A stretch of DNA of 64,000 nucleotides from Streptomyces hydrogenans (GTDB lineage Bacteria > Actinomycetota > Actinomycetes > Streptomycetales > Streptomycetaceae). Below, piece by piece: positions 1 to 8,846 of the stretch. The DNA lies in contig NZ_BNBS01000009.1 in the NCBI RefSeq assembly GCF_014656075.1, positions 6,377-70,376 of the forward strand. The letters are read 5' to 3'. Position numbers and translations under genes: made by a program. Numbering within the stretch: position 1 is the first letter of the stretch; every line of letters starts with the position of its first letter. The notes beneath the pieces were generated by a model that worked only from the letters and a program-made list of their open reading frames with translations, was not told the origin of the DNA and made no database searches.

Positions 1-559
1 TGACGGTGGCGCGGCCGATGGTGGCGCTGACGGTGGTGCGGCTGACGGCGGTGCCGACGGTGGCGCGGCTGACGGCGGTGCGGCCGATGGTGGCGCTGAC
101 GGTGGCGCGGCCGACGGTGGTGCCGACGCCGGTAACGGCGGCAACGGCAACGGCGGCAACGGCAACGGTGGCAACGGCTCGAACGGCAACGGCAACGGGT
201 CGAACGGCAACGGGAACGGTGGCAACGACTCCGGTTCCACCACCACGACCGGTGGCTCGACCGACGGCGGTTCCTCCGCCGACGGCGGTGCCGGCAACTG
301 CACCGTCGACCTCGACGGCGTCGAGTGCGTGGAGACCGGCTCGACCGGCTCCAACGGCTCGACCGGCTCCAACAACAACACCGACACCCAGCAGGCCGGC
401 TCCCAGCCGGTCCAGCAGGGCGAGGCCAAGGAGGAGCTCGCCGAGACCGGTGCGGCCGAGACCTCGTTCCTGATCATCGGTGCCGCCACCATGATCGCCG
501 GCGGCATCGGCTTCCGCTTCCTGCCGCGCCTCGTGGCCGGACGCGGCGCCGCCGCCTGA
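1..559 (+). CDS. Sortase-anchored repeat-rich surface protein (C-terminal part)
   Basis: The reading frame enters the window already open (codons from base 2), so the start lies outside. The visible part begins with about 45 residues of Gly-Ala-Asp repeats (GADGGAADGG-like), continues into Gly-Asn and Ser/Thr-rich low complexity, and has two cysteines around GNCTVDLDGVEC. It ends with a cell-wall sorting signal: LAETG, a hydrophobic stretch (FLIIGAATMIAGGIGF) and a short tail with three arginines. LAxTG is the form recognised by class E sortases of actinobacteria, so the protein is probably linked to peptidoglycan. The domain it displays is not visible. The repeats are flexible spacer-like sequence. 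An intrinsic terminator follows the stop. Confidence 0.85.
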   Translation, partial: DGGAADGGADGGAADGGADGGAADGGAADGGADGGAADGGADAGNGGNGNGGNGNGGNGSNGNGNGSNGNGNGGNDSGSTTTTGGSTDGGSSADGGAGNCTVDLDGVECVETGSTGSNGSTGSNNNTDTQQAGSQPVQQGEAKEELAETGAAETSFLIIGAATMIAGGIGFRFLPRLVAGRGAAA

Positions 560-585
560 ACGCGGTAAGCGCCCGGTAGGACGCA

Positions 586-619
586 GAAGGGCCGGGGAGG
601 CTTTCCTCCCCGGCCCTTC
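586..619 (+). terminator. Intrinsic terminator after the sortase substrate
   Basis: A perfect 15-bp inverted repeat (586-600 with 605-619) with a 4-base loop follows the stop codon by 27 bases. It lies between two convergent genes and could serve both. Confidence 0.85.
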
Positions 620-649
620 GTCGTGCCGCGTCTCCGGCTCGTGTACGGA

Positions 650-832
650 TCAGACCGTGCGGACCGCCGCCAGCAGTGCCAGCGTCGCCACCAGGGCGAT
701 CACCAGCGTCAGTACCATCGCGGGGGACAGTCCCTGCGGCTCCAGGCGCTGTCGGCTGGCCCGGCAGACGGGACAGCGACCCTCGGCGACCGGGGCCGCG
801 CAGCTGGCGCACACCAGTCGGTCGTAGGTCAT
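650..832 (-). CDS. Small zinc-ribbon plus membrane-anchor protein, 60 residues
   Basis: A 60-residue protein starting at the ATG at 832, preceded by a strong ribosome site (GGAGGAGAG). Residues 8-23 hold two CxxC-like pairs (CASC and CPVC), a typical minimal zinc ribbon. Residues 38-57 form one hydrophobic segment, so the ribbon is probably cytoplasmic and tethered to the membrane. No enzyme or known family role can be assigned. The longer open frame upstream of this ATG is not needed, because the ribosome site fixes the start. The gene is convergent with the sortase substrate and divergent from ftsE. Confidence 0.7.
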   Translation of the reverse strand: MTYDRLVCASCAAPVAEGRCPVCRASRQRLEPQGLSPAMVLTLVIALVATLALLAAVRTV

Positions 833-1069
833 ACGCTCTCCTCCTCCCGCACGGGGCTCACACCAGGACAACGCCCGGCACGATCCGGACGTTCCCCCTA
901 CCACTGTGCCAGCTCCGTGAGGTTCCGGCGCGCCCCGGCCGCGAACGGCTCCGGACCGCCCCCGAGGGCCAAAAAGGATAAAGCACGCAAGCCCGGACCG
1001 CGACTGCGCGGGGCTTCCCGGTTCGCGTAAGGTCACGCACACCTACTCCCGGCCGACCGTGGTGCATTC

Positions 1070-1759
1070 GTGATCCGATTCGACAACGTCTCCAAGTCCT
1101 ATCCGAAGCAGAACCGCCCCGCGCTCCGGGATGTATCCCTGGAGATCGAGAAGGGGGAGTTCATCTTCCTCGTCGGTTCCTCCGGCTCCGGAAAGTCGAC
1201 TTTCCTCCGGCTGATCCTGCGGGAGGAGCGCGCCAGCCAAGGGCAGGTGCACGTCCTCGGCAAGGACCTCGCCCGGCTGTCCAACTGGAAGGTGCCGCAC
1301 ATGCGGCGCCAGCTCGGCACCGTCTTCCAGGACTTCCGCCTGCTGCCGAACAAGACGGTCGCGCAGAACGTCGCCTTCGCCCAGGAGGTCATCGGCAAGC
1401 CGCGCGGCGAGATCCGCAAGGCCGTGCCGCAGGTGCTCGACCTGGTCGGCCTCGGCGGCAAGGAGGACCGTATGCCGGGCGAGCTGTCCGGTGGTGAACA
1501 GCAGCGCGTGGCGATCGCCCGCGCGTTCGTCAACCGTCCGATGCTGCTGATCGCCGACGAGCCCACCGGCAACCTCGACCCGCAGACCTCCGTCGGCATC
1601 ATGAAGCTGCTCGACCGCATCAACAGGACAGGGACCACCGTCGTCATGGCGACCCACGACCAGAACATCGTCGACCAGATGCGCAAGCGCGTCATCGAGC
1701 TGGAGAAGGGCCGCCTCGTCCGCGACCAGGCGCGCGGCGTCTACGGCTACCAGCACTGA
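1070..1759 (+). CDS. ftsE: Cell-division ABC ATPase FtsE
   Basis: The ATP-binding half of the FtsEX complex, which in other bacteria drives conformational changes that activate septal peptidoglycan hydrolases. The 229-residue protein shows a Walker A at 36-43 (GSSGSGKS), the signature [14 protein letters not shown], Walker [10 protein letters not shown] and the H-loop in ATHD, all intact and in order. Start is GTG with no clear ribosome site, as is common for leaderless Streptomyces genes. ftsX follows 21 bases downstream, so the two form an operon. Length and motifs match FtsE throughout. Confidence 0.97.
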   Translation: MIRFDNVSKSYPKQNRPALRDVSLEIEKGEFIFLVGSSGSGKSTFLRLILREERASQGQVHVLGKDLARLSNWKVPHMRRQLGTVFQDFRLLPNKTVAQNVAFAQEVIGKPRGEIRKAVPQVLDLVGLGGKEDRMPGELSGGEQQRVAIARAFVNRPMLLIADEPTGNLDPQTSVGIMKLLDRINRTGTTVVMATHDQNIVDQMRKRVIELEKGRLVRDQARGVYGYQH

Positions 1760-1780
1760 CGGCGGGGGAACCAGAACACC

Positions 1781-2698
1781 ATGCGCGCTCAGTTCGTGCT
1801 CTCCGAGATCGGCGTCGGTCTCCGGCGTAACCTGACGATGACCTTCGCGGTCATCGTCTCCGTGGCCCTGTCGCTGGCCCTCTTCGGCGGTGCCCTGCTC
1901 ATGCGCGAGCAGGTCTCCACGATGAAGGACTACTGGTACGACAAGGTCAACGTCTCCATCTTCCTCTGCAACAAGACGGACGCCTCGACCTCGCCCAAGT
2001 GCGCCAAGGGTGCCGTCACCAAGCAGCAGCGCGAGCAGATCCAGGCCGATCTGAAGAAGATGGACATCGTGGAGAACGTCATCCACGAGAAGGCCGAGGA
2101 GGCCTTCGCGCACTACAAGGAGCAGTACGGCGACACCGCCATCGCCTCCGTCATCACCCCGGACCAGATGCAGGAGTCGCTCCGGGTGAAGCTGAAGGAC
2201 CCGGAGAAGTACAAGGTGGTCGCCACCGCCTTCGCGGGCCGGGACGGCGTCGAGTCCGTCCAGGACCAGCGCTCCATCCTGGAGACGCTGTTCAACATGA
2301 TGCGCAGCGTCAACTACGCGGCCGTCGCGCTGATGCTGCTGATGCTGGTGATCGCGCTGATGCTGATCATCAACACGGTCCGCGTCTCGGCCTTCAGCCG
2401 CCGCCGCGAGACCGGCATCATGCGGCTGGTCGGCGCCTCCAGCTTCTACATCCAGATGCCGTTCATCATGGAGGCCGCCTTCTCGGGCCTCATCGGCGGC
2501 GCCTTCGCCTGTGTGCTGCTCGTGGCCGGCCGGTACTTCCTCGTCGACCACGGCCTCAACCTCGCCGAGCAGATGCCGCTGGTGAACTTCATCGGCTGGG
2601 ACGTGGTCCTCGCCCAGCTGCCGCTGGTGATCGTCATCGGCCTGATGATGCCGTCCGTGGCCGCGTTCATCGCGCTGCGCAAGTACCTGAAGGTGTGA
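1781..2698 (+). CDS. ftsX: Cell-division ABC permease FtsX
   Basis: Membrane partner of FtsE. The 305-residue protein has the FtsX layout: a cytoplasmic N-terminus, TM1 at about 22-42, an extracellular domain of about 130 residues (MKDYWYDKVNVSIFLC onward, with two cysteines that may pair), and three C-terminal TM segments around 178-198, 225-250 and 275-295. In known systems the extracellular loop contacts a periplasmic hydrolase or its activator. ATG start with GGGGGAA eight bases upstream. Cotranscribed with ftsE. Confidence 0.97.
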   Translation: MRAQFVLSEIGVGLRRNLTMTFAVIVSVALSLALFGGALLMREQVSTMKDYWYDKVNVSIFLCNKTDASTSPKCAKGAVTKQQREQIQADLKKMDIVENVIHEKAEEAFAHYKEQYGDTAIASVITPDQMQESLRVKLKDPEKYKVVATAFAGRDGVESVQDQRSILETLFNMMRSVNYAAVALMLLMLVIALMLIINTVRVSAFSRRRETGIMRLVGASSFYIQMPFIMEAAFSGLIGGAFACVLLVAGRYFLVDHGLNLAEQMPLVNFIGWDVVLAQLPLVIVIGLMMPSVAAFIALRKYLKV

Positions 2699-2776
2699 GA
2701 AGAGACCTCCGACGGCGGGCGGCGTCCTGGGGCCAAAGCCTCGGTGGCGCCGCCGCCTTGTCCTAGAGTGGGCGCC

Positions 2777-3949
2777 ATGCCGGCCGGCTCCGCGCCTCTC
2801 TGTCTCCGGCCCCGCGGCGTCGTCCGCGGGGCCGTTCTCACGTTGGTCTTCGCCGGGGTCCTGGCCACCGGCGCCGCGACCGGCGCGCTGCCCCGGGAGG
2901 ACGGTGCCGGGCGGGAGCCCCGTACCGGCGCCGGGGACCGGGCGGTCTTCGACCGGGCGGCCCTGCACCGCGTCGCCGCCGATGCCGTCGCCGACGGCAA
3001 GTCGGGCAAGCAGGCCGCCGAGGAGTTCGTGAGCCGCAGCGGCGACCGCTGGGGCGCGGTCTACGACCGGCGGGAGTACGCCGAGTTCGAGCGGTCCCTC
3101 GACGGCGCCTACACCGGCGTCGGCCTCTCCGCGGCCGCCGCGTCCCCGGAGGGCGGCGTCGAGGTCACCCGGGTGCGGTCCGGCGGTCCGGCCGAGCGGG
3201 CCGGGGTGCGCGTCGGGGACCGGCTGCTCGCGGTCGACGGGCGGGCCACCGACGCCCGGTCCGTCTCCGAGGCCGTCTCCCTCCTGCGCGGCGACGGGGT
3301 CCCCGGCTCCACCGTCTCCCTCCGGGTCCGGCGGGGCGGCATGACCTGGACCCAGACCCTGCGCCGGGAACGGCTCGCGACCGACCCCGTCACCGTCAGC
3401 CGCCCCGACGAGCGGACCGTCGTCATCAGGATCGCCGCCTTCACCCGCGGCGTCGGCGCCCGGGTCCGGGAGGCGGTCCGCACCGCCCCGGCCGGCGCGG
3501 GCGTCCTGCTCGACCTGCGGGGCAACTCCGGCGGCCTGGTCGACGAGGCGGCCTCCGCCGCCTCCGCCTTCCTCGACGGCGGCCTGGTCGCCACCTACGA
3601 CGTCGAGGGCGAGCAGCGGGCCCTGTACGCGGAGCGGGGCGGAGACACCGGCCGGCCGCTGGTCGCCCTGGTCGACGCCGGCACCATGAGCGCGGCCGAG
3701 CTGCTCACCGGCGCGCTCCAGGACCGGGGCCGGGCGGTCACCGTCGGTTCCCGGACCTTCGGCAAGGGCTCGGTGCAGATGCCGAGCACCCTCCCGGACG
3801 GTTCGGTCGCCGAACTGACCGTCGGGCACTACCGCACCCCCGCCGGGCACGAGGTCGACGGGCGCGGCATCGCCCCCGACCTGCCGGCCGCCGAGGGGGC
3901 GGAGGAGCGGGCCCGCACGGTATTGAGTGGCCTCGGAGGGGGCTCGTAG
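2777..3949 (+). CDS. Secreted carboxy-terminal processing protease, family S41
   Basis: A 390-residue serine protease of the CtpA type. The N-terminus carries a hydrophobic export segment at about 16-38. A PDZ domain follows (GVRVGDRLLAVDG near 145-160), then the S41 catalytic core. The nucleophile is Ser305 in GTMSAAEL and the general base is Lys330 in TFGKGSVQ, so the Ser-Lys dyad is complete. Start is taken at the ATG at 2777; an in-frame GTG at 2744 is also open but lies before any signal-peptide-like sequence. Position straight after ftsEX suggests a cell-envelope substrate, but the substrate is unknown. smpB begins 19 bases after the stop. Confidence 0.9.
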   Translation: MPAGSAPLCLRPRGVVRGAVLTLVFAGVLATGAATGALPREDGAGREPRTGAGDRAVFDRAALHRVAADAVADGKSGKQAAEEFVSRSGDRWGAVYDRREYAEFERSLDGAYTGVGLSAAAASPEGGVEVTRVRSGGPAERAGVRVGDRLLAVDGRATDARSVSEAVSLLRGDGVPGSTVSLRVRRGGMTWTQTLRRERLATDPVTVSRPDERTVVIRIAAFTRGVGARVREAVRTAPAGAGVLLDLRGNSGGLVDEAASAASAFLDGGLVATYDVEGEQRALYAERGGDTGRPLVALVDAGTMSAAELLTGALQDRGRAVTVGSRTFGKGSVQMPSTLPDGSVAELTVGHYRTPAGHEVDGRGIAPDLPAAEGAEERARTVLSGLGGGS

Positions 3950-3967
3950 TGCGAAAATGACCGCACT

Positions 3968-4504
3968 ATGGCTAAGGGACTCGTCAACGTGCAGGGAAAG
4001 CCTGCCAAGAAGGCCCAGGACAAGGGGCCGGAGCGCAAGCTCATCGCGCAGAACAAGAAGGCGCGCCACGACTACCTCATCCTCGACACGTACGAGGCGG
4101 GCGTGGCGCTCATGGGCACGGAGGTGAAGTCGCTCCGGATGGGGCGGGCCTCGCTCGTGGACGGCTTCGTCCAGATCGAGGGGAACGAGGCGTGGCTGTA
4201 CAACATCCACGTCCCCGAGTACATGCAGGGCAGCTGGACCAACCACTCGGCGAAGCGGAAGCGGAAGCTGCTGCTCCACCGGGCGGAGATCGACAAGCTG
4301 GAGCAGAAGGCGTCCGAGACCGGTCACACGATCGTGCCGCTGGCGCTGTACTTCCTGGGCGGCCGGGTGAAGTGCGAGATCGCGCTCGCCAAGGGCAAGA
4401 AGGAGTTCGACAAGCGGCAGACCCTGCGGGAGAAGCAGGACACCCGCGAGACGGCGCGGGCGGTCGCGGCGGCGAAGCGACGCCAACGCTCCCAGGAGCG
4501 TTAA
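3968..4504 (+). CDS. smpB: SsrA-binding protein SmpB
   Basis: RNA-binding partner of tmRNA in trans-translation, which rescues stalled ribosomes. The core motifs are present: [40 protein letters not shown], and the basic C-terminal tail rich in Lys and Arg. The protein is 178 residues, about 20 longer at the N-terminus than most SmpB ([22 protein letters not shown] before the core). No in-frame ATG is available closer to the core, so the extension is probably real. The tmRNA gene lies 80 bases downstream, giving a paired smpB-ssrA locus. Confidence 0.97.
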   Translation: MAKGLVNVQGKPAKKAQDKGPERKLIAQNKKARHDYLILDTYEAGVALMGTEVKSLRMGRASLVDGFVQIEGNEAWLYNIHVPEYMQGSWTNHSAKRKRKLLLHRAEIDKLEQKASETGHTIVPLALYFLGGRVKCEIALAKGKKEFDKRQTLREKQDTRETARAVAAAKRRQRSQER

Positions 4505-4584
4505 TCCGCTGGCAACCGTGGCCGTGGGTCACGTACGATGGGCCACGCACCCCACAGAGGGTGCGCGGATTGAAAAATCAACAT

Positions 4585-4950
4585 GGGGATGATCGGTTTC
4601 GACAGCGGATGTCGAAGCAGGGGAAGCGTGTCGAGGAAGCGGCAATGATCTCGTAAACCACGCGCCGAAACCTATAATCGCCAACACCAAGCGCGATTCC
4701 TTCGCCCTCGCTGCCTAAGTAGCGACTTGCGAAGTGTCAGCCCGGGGCTGTTCCCGACCCGGATCCTGGCATCATGAAGGGGACTAAACCTTGATCCCGG
4801 TCACGGGGTGAAGAGGGAAATCAAACAGTGACTGAGCCCGTTCCGGACTTGTCTGGGTGATCCGGAGGGCTGAGAAACTCGTACCAGACTGCACACGGAG
4901 AAGCCCTGGTTCCGCACCGTTGGACGCGGGTTCGATTCCCGCCATCTCCA
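4585..4950 (+). ncRNA. ssrA: Transfer-messenger RNA (tmRNA)
   Basis: The 5' GGGGAUG (4585-4591) pairs with CAUCUCC (4943-4949) to form the tRNA-like acceptor stem. The T-arm sequence GGTTCGATTCC lies at 4929-4939. The tag reading frame runs from 4680 to a TAA at 4716-4718 and encodes ANTKRDSFALAA, the Streptomyces-type degradation tag. After the discriminator A4950 the genome reads CTC, so the CCA end must be added after transcription. A TACGAT at 4534-4539 is a plausible -10, giving a precursor with a leader of about 40 bases to be removed by RNase P. Confidence 0.97.
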
Positions 4951-4965
4951 CTCATCCCATGTGGG

Positions 4966-5005
4966 CAGAGGCCCGGTGGTCGCGCGAGCGACCGCCGGGC
5001 CTCTG
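4966..5005 (+). terminator. Terminator after ssrA
   Basis: An 18-bp stem with one G-U pair (4966-4983 with 4988-5005) and a GCGA loop follows tmRNA by 15 bases. It also faces the 3' end of the convergent MFS gene and may act in both directions. Confidence 0.85.
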
Positions 5006-5021
5006 TCATTCCCCGGAGCCC

Positions 5022-6281
5022 TCACCCGCGAGCGCGGCGGCCGACGCCGGTCGCCGCGCACAGGGCCAGGGCCAGGGCCGCCGCCGTCACCGGCAGGACG
5101 AAGCCGAGGGCGGGCGACGGGGCGTGGTCGGCCGTCCAGCCGGCCGTGGCGGAGCCGGCGGCGATGCCGCCCAGCAGGGCGGTCACGGCCAGGGTCATGC
5201 CCTCGTTCAGCTGGGACGGCGGGGTCAGCCGCTGGACCAGGGCCATGCCCGTGACCATCGTCGGGGCCGTCGCCATGCCCGCCACCAGGAGGCCGGCGGC
5301 CAGCGCGAGGAGCGAACCCGTCCCCGACACCAGCAGCGGGGCCGCCATGAGCAGCGTCATCGCCGCCAGACAGGTGCGCAGGGCCGCCGTGCGGCGGGCC
5401 CGGCCGTAGAGGAGGCCGGCCGCGCAGGAGCCGGCCGCCTGGAGGGCCAGCACCGGGCCCGCCAGCGGGCCGTCCACGAACGCCAGGGTGGTCACCTCCA
5501 TCGAGCCGAAGATCGCGCCCGTGGCCAGGAAGACCGCGAGCAGCGGCACCATCCCGGGCGCCCGCAGCGGCGAGCCCGCGGCGGTGCGCGGGGCCACCGG
5601 CGGCTCGGTCGCGCGCTGGGCCGCGAAGAGCAGGACGCCCGTCAGGAAGAGGACGGTGGCGGCCAGCGCGCCCGCCTCCGGGAAGAGCGCCGAGCAGAGG
5701 ACCGCCGCCAGCACCGGGCCGAGCATGAAGCACAGCTCGTCGGCGGCCTGCTCGAAGGCGTTCGCCGTGTGCAGGGCGGCCGCGTCGCCGCGCAGCAGGT
5801 GCGCCCACCGGGCCCGGGACATGCCGCCCGTGTTCGGCGTGGTGGCGGCCGGGGCGATCGCGCAGAACAGGGTCCACGCGGGCGCGTGGACGTGCGCGCA
5901 GAGCAGCAGCGCCAGGTGGCCCAGGGCGGCCACGGCCGCGGCCGGGACGGCGATCCGGGCCTGCCCGTGCCGGTCGACCAGCCGGGCCACCCACGGCGCC
6001 GTCACCGCGCTCGCCACCAGCCCGGTCGCCGTGACCGAACCCGCCAGGGCGTAGGAGTCGTACGCCGCCGAGATCATGATCACCTCGCTGACCCCGAACA
6101 TCCCCGCCGGCAGCCGCGCGATCAGGTTCCCGGCGGTGAAGGCGCGCGTGCCGGGCACGGCGAAGAGCCGCAGGTACGGATTGCGGGGGAGCGGGCGCGC
6201 GGAGACGTCCGGCGCGGGGCGGGGGGCCCGGGCGGAGGCGGGGGAGGGGTGCGGGGGCTGGGTGGTGTCCGGGTGGGGCAT
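5022..6281 (-). CDS. Major facilitator superfamily exporter
   Basis: A 419-residue integral membrane protein with about 12 hydrophobic segments in two bundles, interrupted by a cytoplasmic loop near the middle (ATEPPVAPRTAAGSPLRAP). The typical MFS motif between TM2 and TM3 is present as ARLVDRHGQARIA. The substrate cannot be read from sequence. Start chosen at ATG 6281 (MPHPDTTQ), since the extra residues encoded up to 6344 would run into the divergent regulator's operator. The gene is divergent from a LysR-type regulator, a layout typical of regulator-controlled efflux pumps. Confidence 0.85.
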   Translation of the reverse strand: MPHPDTTQPPHPSPASARAPRPAPDVSARPLPRNPYLRLFAVPGTRAFTAGNLIARLPAGMFGVSEVIMISAAYDSYALAGSVTATGLVASAVTAPWVARLVDRHGQARIAVPAAAVAALGHLALLLCAHVHAPAWTLFCAIAPAATTPNTGGMSRARWAHLLRGDAAALHTANAFEQAADELCFMLGPVLAAVLCSALFPEAGALAATVLFLTGVLLFAAQRATEPPVAPRTAAGSPLRAPGMVPLLAVFLATGAIFGSMEVTTLAFVDGPLAGPVLALQAAGSCAAGLLYGRARRTAALRTCLAAMTLLMAAPLLVSGTGSLLALAAGLLVAGMATAPTMVTGMALVQRLTPPSQLNEGMTLAVTALLGGIAAGSATAGWTADHAPSPALGFVLPVTAAALALALCAATGVGRRARG

Positions 6282-6315
6282 GGCACCAGGCTCGGGGCGG
6301 GGCGGCGGGGCCGTC

Positions 6316-6352
6316 CAACACCTGTGCGGTCGCCATTCACGCACCCGTGTTG
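6316..6352. promoter_or_regulatory. Inverted repeat in the MFS/LysR divergent region
   Basis: Two 13-base arms (6316-6328 and 6340-6352) match at 11 of 13 positions in inverted orientation around an 11-base spacer. The arms read CAACACCTGTGCG and CGCACCCGTGTTG. The spacing and position between divergent genes fit a LysR-type binding site. The distal arm covers the GTG at 6347, which argues that the regulator is translated from a later codon. Confidence 0.55.
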
Positions 6353-6364
6353 TTGAATGCGGCG

Positions 6365-7360
6365 GTGCCCACTCCGTACGACATCGAGCCCCGGCTGCTG
6401 CGCGCCTTCACCGCCGTCGCCGAGGAGCTCCACTTCACCCGCGCCGCCGGCCGGCTCTTCGTCGCCCAGCAGGCGCTCAGCCGGGACGTCCGGCGGCTGG
6501 AGCGCGAGGTCGGCGCCCAGCTCTTCGTACGGACCACCCGGCAGGTCGCCCTCACCCCGGACGGCGAGCGGCTCCTGCCGTACGCCCGCCGGGTCCTCGA
6601 CGCCCACGACGCGCTCCGCGACGCCTTCCGCCCCGAGCTGCGGCCCCTCCTCGTCGACCTGAACACGCCCGGCCTCGTCCAGGACCGGGTCCTGCGCCGC
6701 GCCCGCGAGCTCGTCCCCGAGCAGGAGCTGATGGCCCGCTTCGAGTCCGGGCTCACCGGAGCCGCGCGGGAGATCCTGGCCGGCCGGCTCGACGTCTCCT
6801 TCGGGCGGTACGGCGGACTCGCGCCCGCGCTGCGGGCCCGGCTCGACGCGCTCCTCGTGCGGTACGAGCCGATGGCGGTGATCCTGCCCGAGGACCACCC
6901 GCTCGCCGGACTGCCCGAGGTGCCGCTCGGCCGGCTCGCCGGCGAACGCCTCTACGCGGGCGCGGGGAACGACCGCACCCCGGAGTGGACCGACCTCGCC
7001 GTCCGGCTCTTCGCCGGCCGCGGCATCCACCTCTCGCCGCCCGCGCCGCTCGCCGTCGGCAAGGAGGAGTTCCAGCGGATCATGGCCAAGCACCGGCACC
7101 CGGTCCTCGCCGTCGTCGGCTTCCCGCCCATGCCCGGCTGCGTCCTGCGGCCCCTGGTCGACCCCGTCCCGCTCTCGCCCGTCAGCCTGGTGTGGCGCAG
7201 GGGCCTGCGCCATCCCGGCCTCGACGCCCTGCGCGCGGCCGCCGCCGAACTCGGCGGGCGCGAGGGCTGGCTGGACCGCCCGCCCGGCTCCTGGCTGCCG
7301 GACGACGAGCCGGGGGTGCCGCCGTCCGTCCCGCTCACACGGTCCGGTGCGTCCGGGTGA
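6365..7360 (+). CDS. LysR-family transcriptional regulator
   Basis: A 331-residue regulator. The N-terminal winged helix-turn-helix is clear: LLRAFTAVAEELHFTRAAGRLFVAQQALSRDVRRLE is the usual LysR recognition region, written here in part only for identity. The rest is the periplasmic-binding-like effector domain. Start taken at GTG 6365 because the alternative GTG at 6347 lies inside the inverted repeat and adds an atypical hydrophobic start; 6365 gives the usual eight or nine residues before the first helix. It probably controls the divergent MFS exporter and itself. The ligand is unknown. Confidence 0.88.
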   Translation: MPTPYDIEPRLLRAFTAVAEELHFTRAAGRLFVAQQALSRDVRRLEREVGAQLFVRTTRQVALTPDGERLLPYARRVLDAHDALRDAFRPELRPLLVDLNTPGLVQDRVLRRARELVPEQELMARFESGLTGAAREILAGRLDVSFGRYGGLAPALRARLDALLVRYEPMAVILPEDHPLAGLPEVPLGRLAGERLYAGAGNDRTPEWTDLAVRLFAGRGIHLSPPAPLAVGKEEFQRIMAKHRHPVLAVVGFPPMPGCVLRPLVDPVPLSPVSLVWRRGLRHPGLDALRAAAAELGGREGWLDRPPGSWLPDDEPGVPPSVPLTRSGASG

Positions 7361-7388
7361 GAGCAAGGTTCCGCCGCCGTCACCTCAC

Positions 7389-7404
7389 GGCACTGTCCTG
7401 AAAC
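7389..7404 (+). promoter_or_regulatory. GlnR-like box upstream of narK
   Basis: GGCAC-TGTCCT-GAAAC fits the actinobacterial GlnR half-site pair gTnAC-n6-GaAAC at all but the second base. It lies 65 bases upstream of the narK start codon. GlnR is the global nitrogen regulator of Streptomyces and is known to control nitrate assimilation genes. Confidence 0.5.
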
Positions 7405-7468
7405 GCGCCCTCCCTAGCGTCGGATGCACCAGGATCCGAGACCGGATCCGACACCGTGGAGGTGCGAG

Positions 7469-8824
7469 ATGGGCGGGCGCTGGATCGACGTCTGGGAGCC
7501 GGAGGACGAGACCTTCTGGCGGGAGAAGGGCGAGCGGATCGCCCGGCGCAACCTCGCCTTCTCCGTCCTCTCCGAGCACATCGGCTTCTCCATCTGGAGC
7601 CTGTGGTCCGTGATGGTCCTCTTCATGGGACCCCAGTACGGCGTCGACCCCGCCGGCAAGTTCTTCCTCATCGCGACCGCGACCTTCGTCGGCGCGCTGA
7701 TCCGCATCCCGTACACCTTCGTCGTCGCCCGCTTCGGCGGGCGCAACTGGACGGTCTTCAGCGCCCTGCTGCTGCTCCTGCCGACCGGCGTCGCCTACGC
7801 GGTGATGGAACCCGGCACGTCCTACTCGACCTTCGTCCTGGTGGCCGCCCTCACCGGTGTCGGCGGCGGCAACTTCGCCTCCTCCATGACCAACATCAAC
7901 GCCTTCTTCCCGCTCCGGAAGAAGGGCTGGGCGCTCGGCCTCAACGCCGGCGGCGGCAACATCGGCGTCCCCGTCGTCCAGCTCGTCGGCCTCCTCGTCA
8001 TCGGCACCGCCGGCGCGATGCACCCGAGGATCGTCCTCGGCGTCTACCTGCCGCTGATCGTCCTCGCCGCCGTCTGCTCGGCGCTCTTCATGGACAACCT
8101 CACGCCCGTCAGGAACGACACCGGCGCCTTCCGCGAAGCCGTCCGGGCCCGCCACACCTGGATCATGGCCTTCCTGTACATCGGCACCTTCGGCTCCTTC
8201 ATCGGCTACAGCTTCGCCTTCGGCCTGGTCCTCCAGACGCAGTTCGGCCGCACCCCGCTCCAGGCCGCCTCGCTCACCTTCATCGGCCCCCTCCTCGGCT
8301 CCCTCATCCGGCCCTTCGGCGGCTCCCTCGCCGACAAGCACGGCGGCGCCCACATCACCCTCGCGACCTTCGCCGCCATGTCCGCGGCCACCGGCGTCGT
8401 CATCTGGGCCTCGGTCATCGAGTCCCTCACCGTCTTCCTCGTCGGCTTCATCGCCCTCTTCGTCCTCAGCGGCCTGGGCAACGGCTCCACCTTCAAGATG
8501 ATCCCGGCGATCTTCCTCGCCCAGGGCTACGGCAAGGGCCTGGCCGGCGAGCCCGCCGAGGCGTACGGGCGGCGGCTCTCCGGGGCCTCCATGGGCCTCA
8601 TCGGGGCCGTCGGCGGCCTCGGCGGCCTCGGCATCAACCTCGCCTTCCGGCAGTCCTTCCAGACCGTCGGCAGCGGCACCGGCGCCTTCGTCGCCTTCCT
8701 CGTCTTCTACGCCGCCTGCATGGCCGTCACCTGGGCGGTATACCTTCGCCGGCCGCCCGTCGTCCCCGACACGGCCGAGACCGCCGAGGAGCCGGAGAAC
8801 CGGCCCGGATACGCGAAGGTGTGA
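7469..8824 (+). CDS. narK: Nitrate/nitrite transporter, NarK family
   Basis: A 451-residue MFS protein with 12 predicted membrane segments. It contains the nitrate-signature-like glycine-rich stretches GVGGGNFASSMTNINAFFP and LGLNAGGGNIGVP in the two halves, which are diagnostic of the nitrate/nitrite porter family. The N-terminus starts MGGRWIDVWEPEDETFW, typical of actinobacterial NarK proteins. Start at ATG 7469 with GGAGGTG eight bases upstream. It is followed closely by the nitrate regulator nnaR, and a GlnR-like box lies upstream, so its role is most likely nitrate uptake for assimilation. Confidence 0.93.
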   Translation: MGGRWIDVWEPEDETFWREKGERIARRNLAFSVLSEHIGFSIWSLWSVMVLFMGPQYGVDPAGKFFLIATATFVGALIRIPYTFVVARFGGRNWTVFSALLLLLPTGVAYAVMEPGTSYSTFVLVAALTGVGGGNFASSMTNINAFFPLRKKGWALGLNAGGGNIGVPVVQLVGLLVIGTAGAMHPRIVLGVYLPLIVLAAVCSALFMDNLTPVRNDTGAFREAVRARHTWIMAFLYIGTFGSFIGYSFAFGLVLQTQFGRTPLQAASLTFIGPLLGSLIRPFGGSLADKHGGAHITLATFAAMSAATGVVIWASVIESLTVFLVGFIALFVLSGLGNGSTFKMIPAIFLAQGYGKGLAGEPAEAYGRRLSGASMGLIGAVGGLGGLGINLAFRQSFQTVGSGTGAFVAFLVFYAACMAVTWAVYLRRPPVVPDTAETAEEPENRPGYAKV

Positions 8825-8846
8825 GCGGGCGTGCCGGGCGCGTACC

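Noticed and set aside
1043..4486. Minus-strand open frame of over 1,100 codons across ftsE, ftsX, the S41 gene and smpB
   Set aside because: It is antisense to four well-supported genes; GC-rich codon bias keeps the opposite strand free of stops. No family resemblance.
4857..6356. Plus-strand open frame through the ssrA 3' part and the MFS gene
   Set aside because: It begins inside tmRNA and is antisense to a clear transporter; composition is Arg/Gly-rich shadow sequence.
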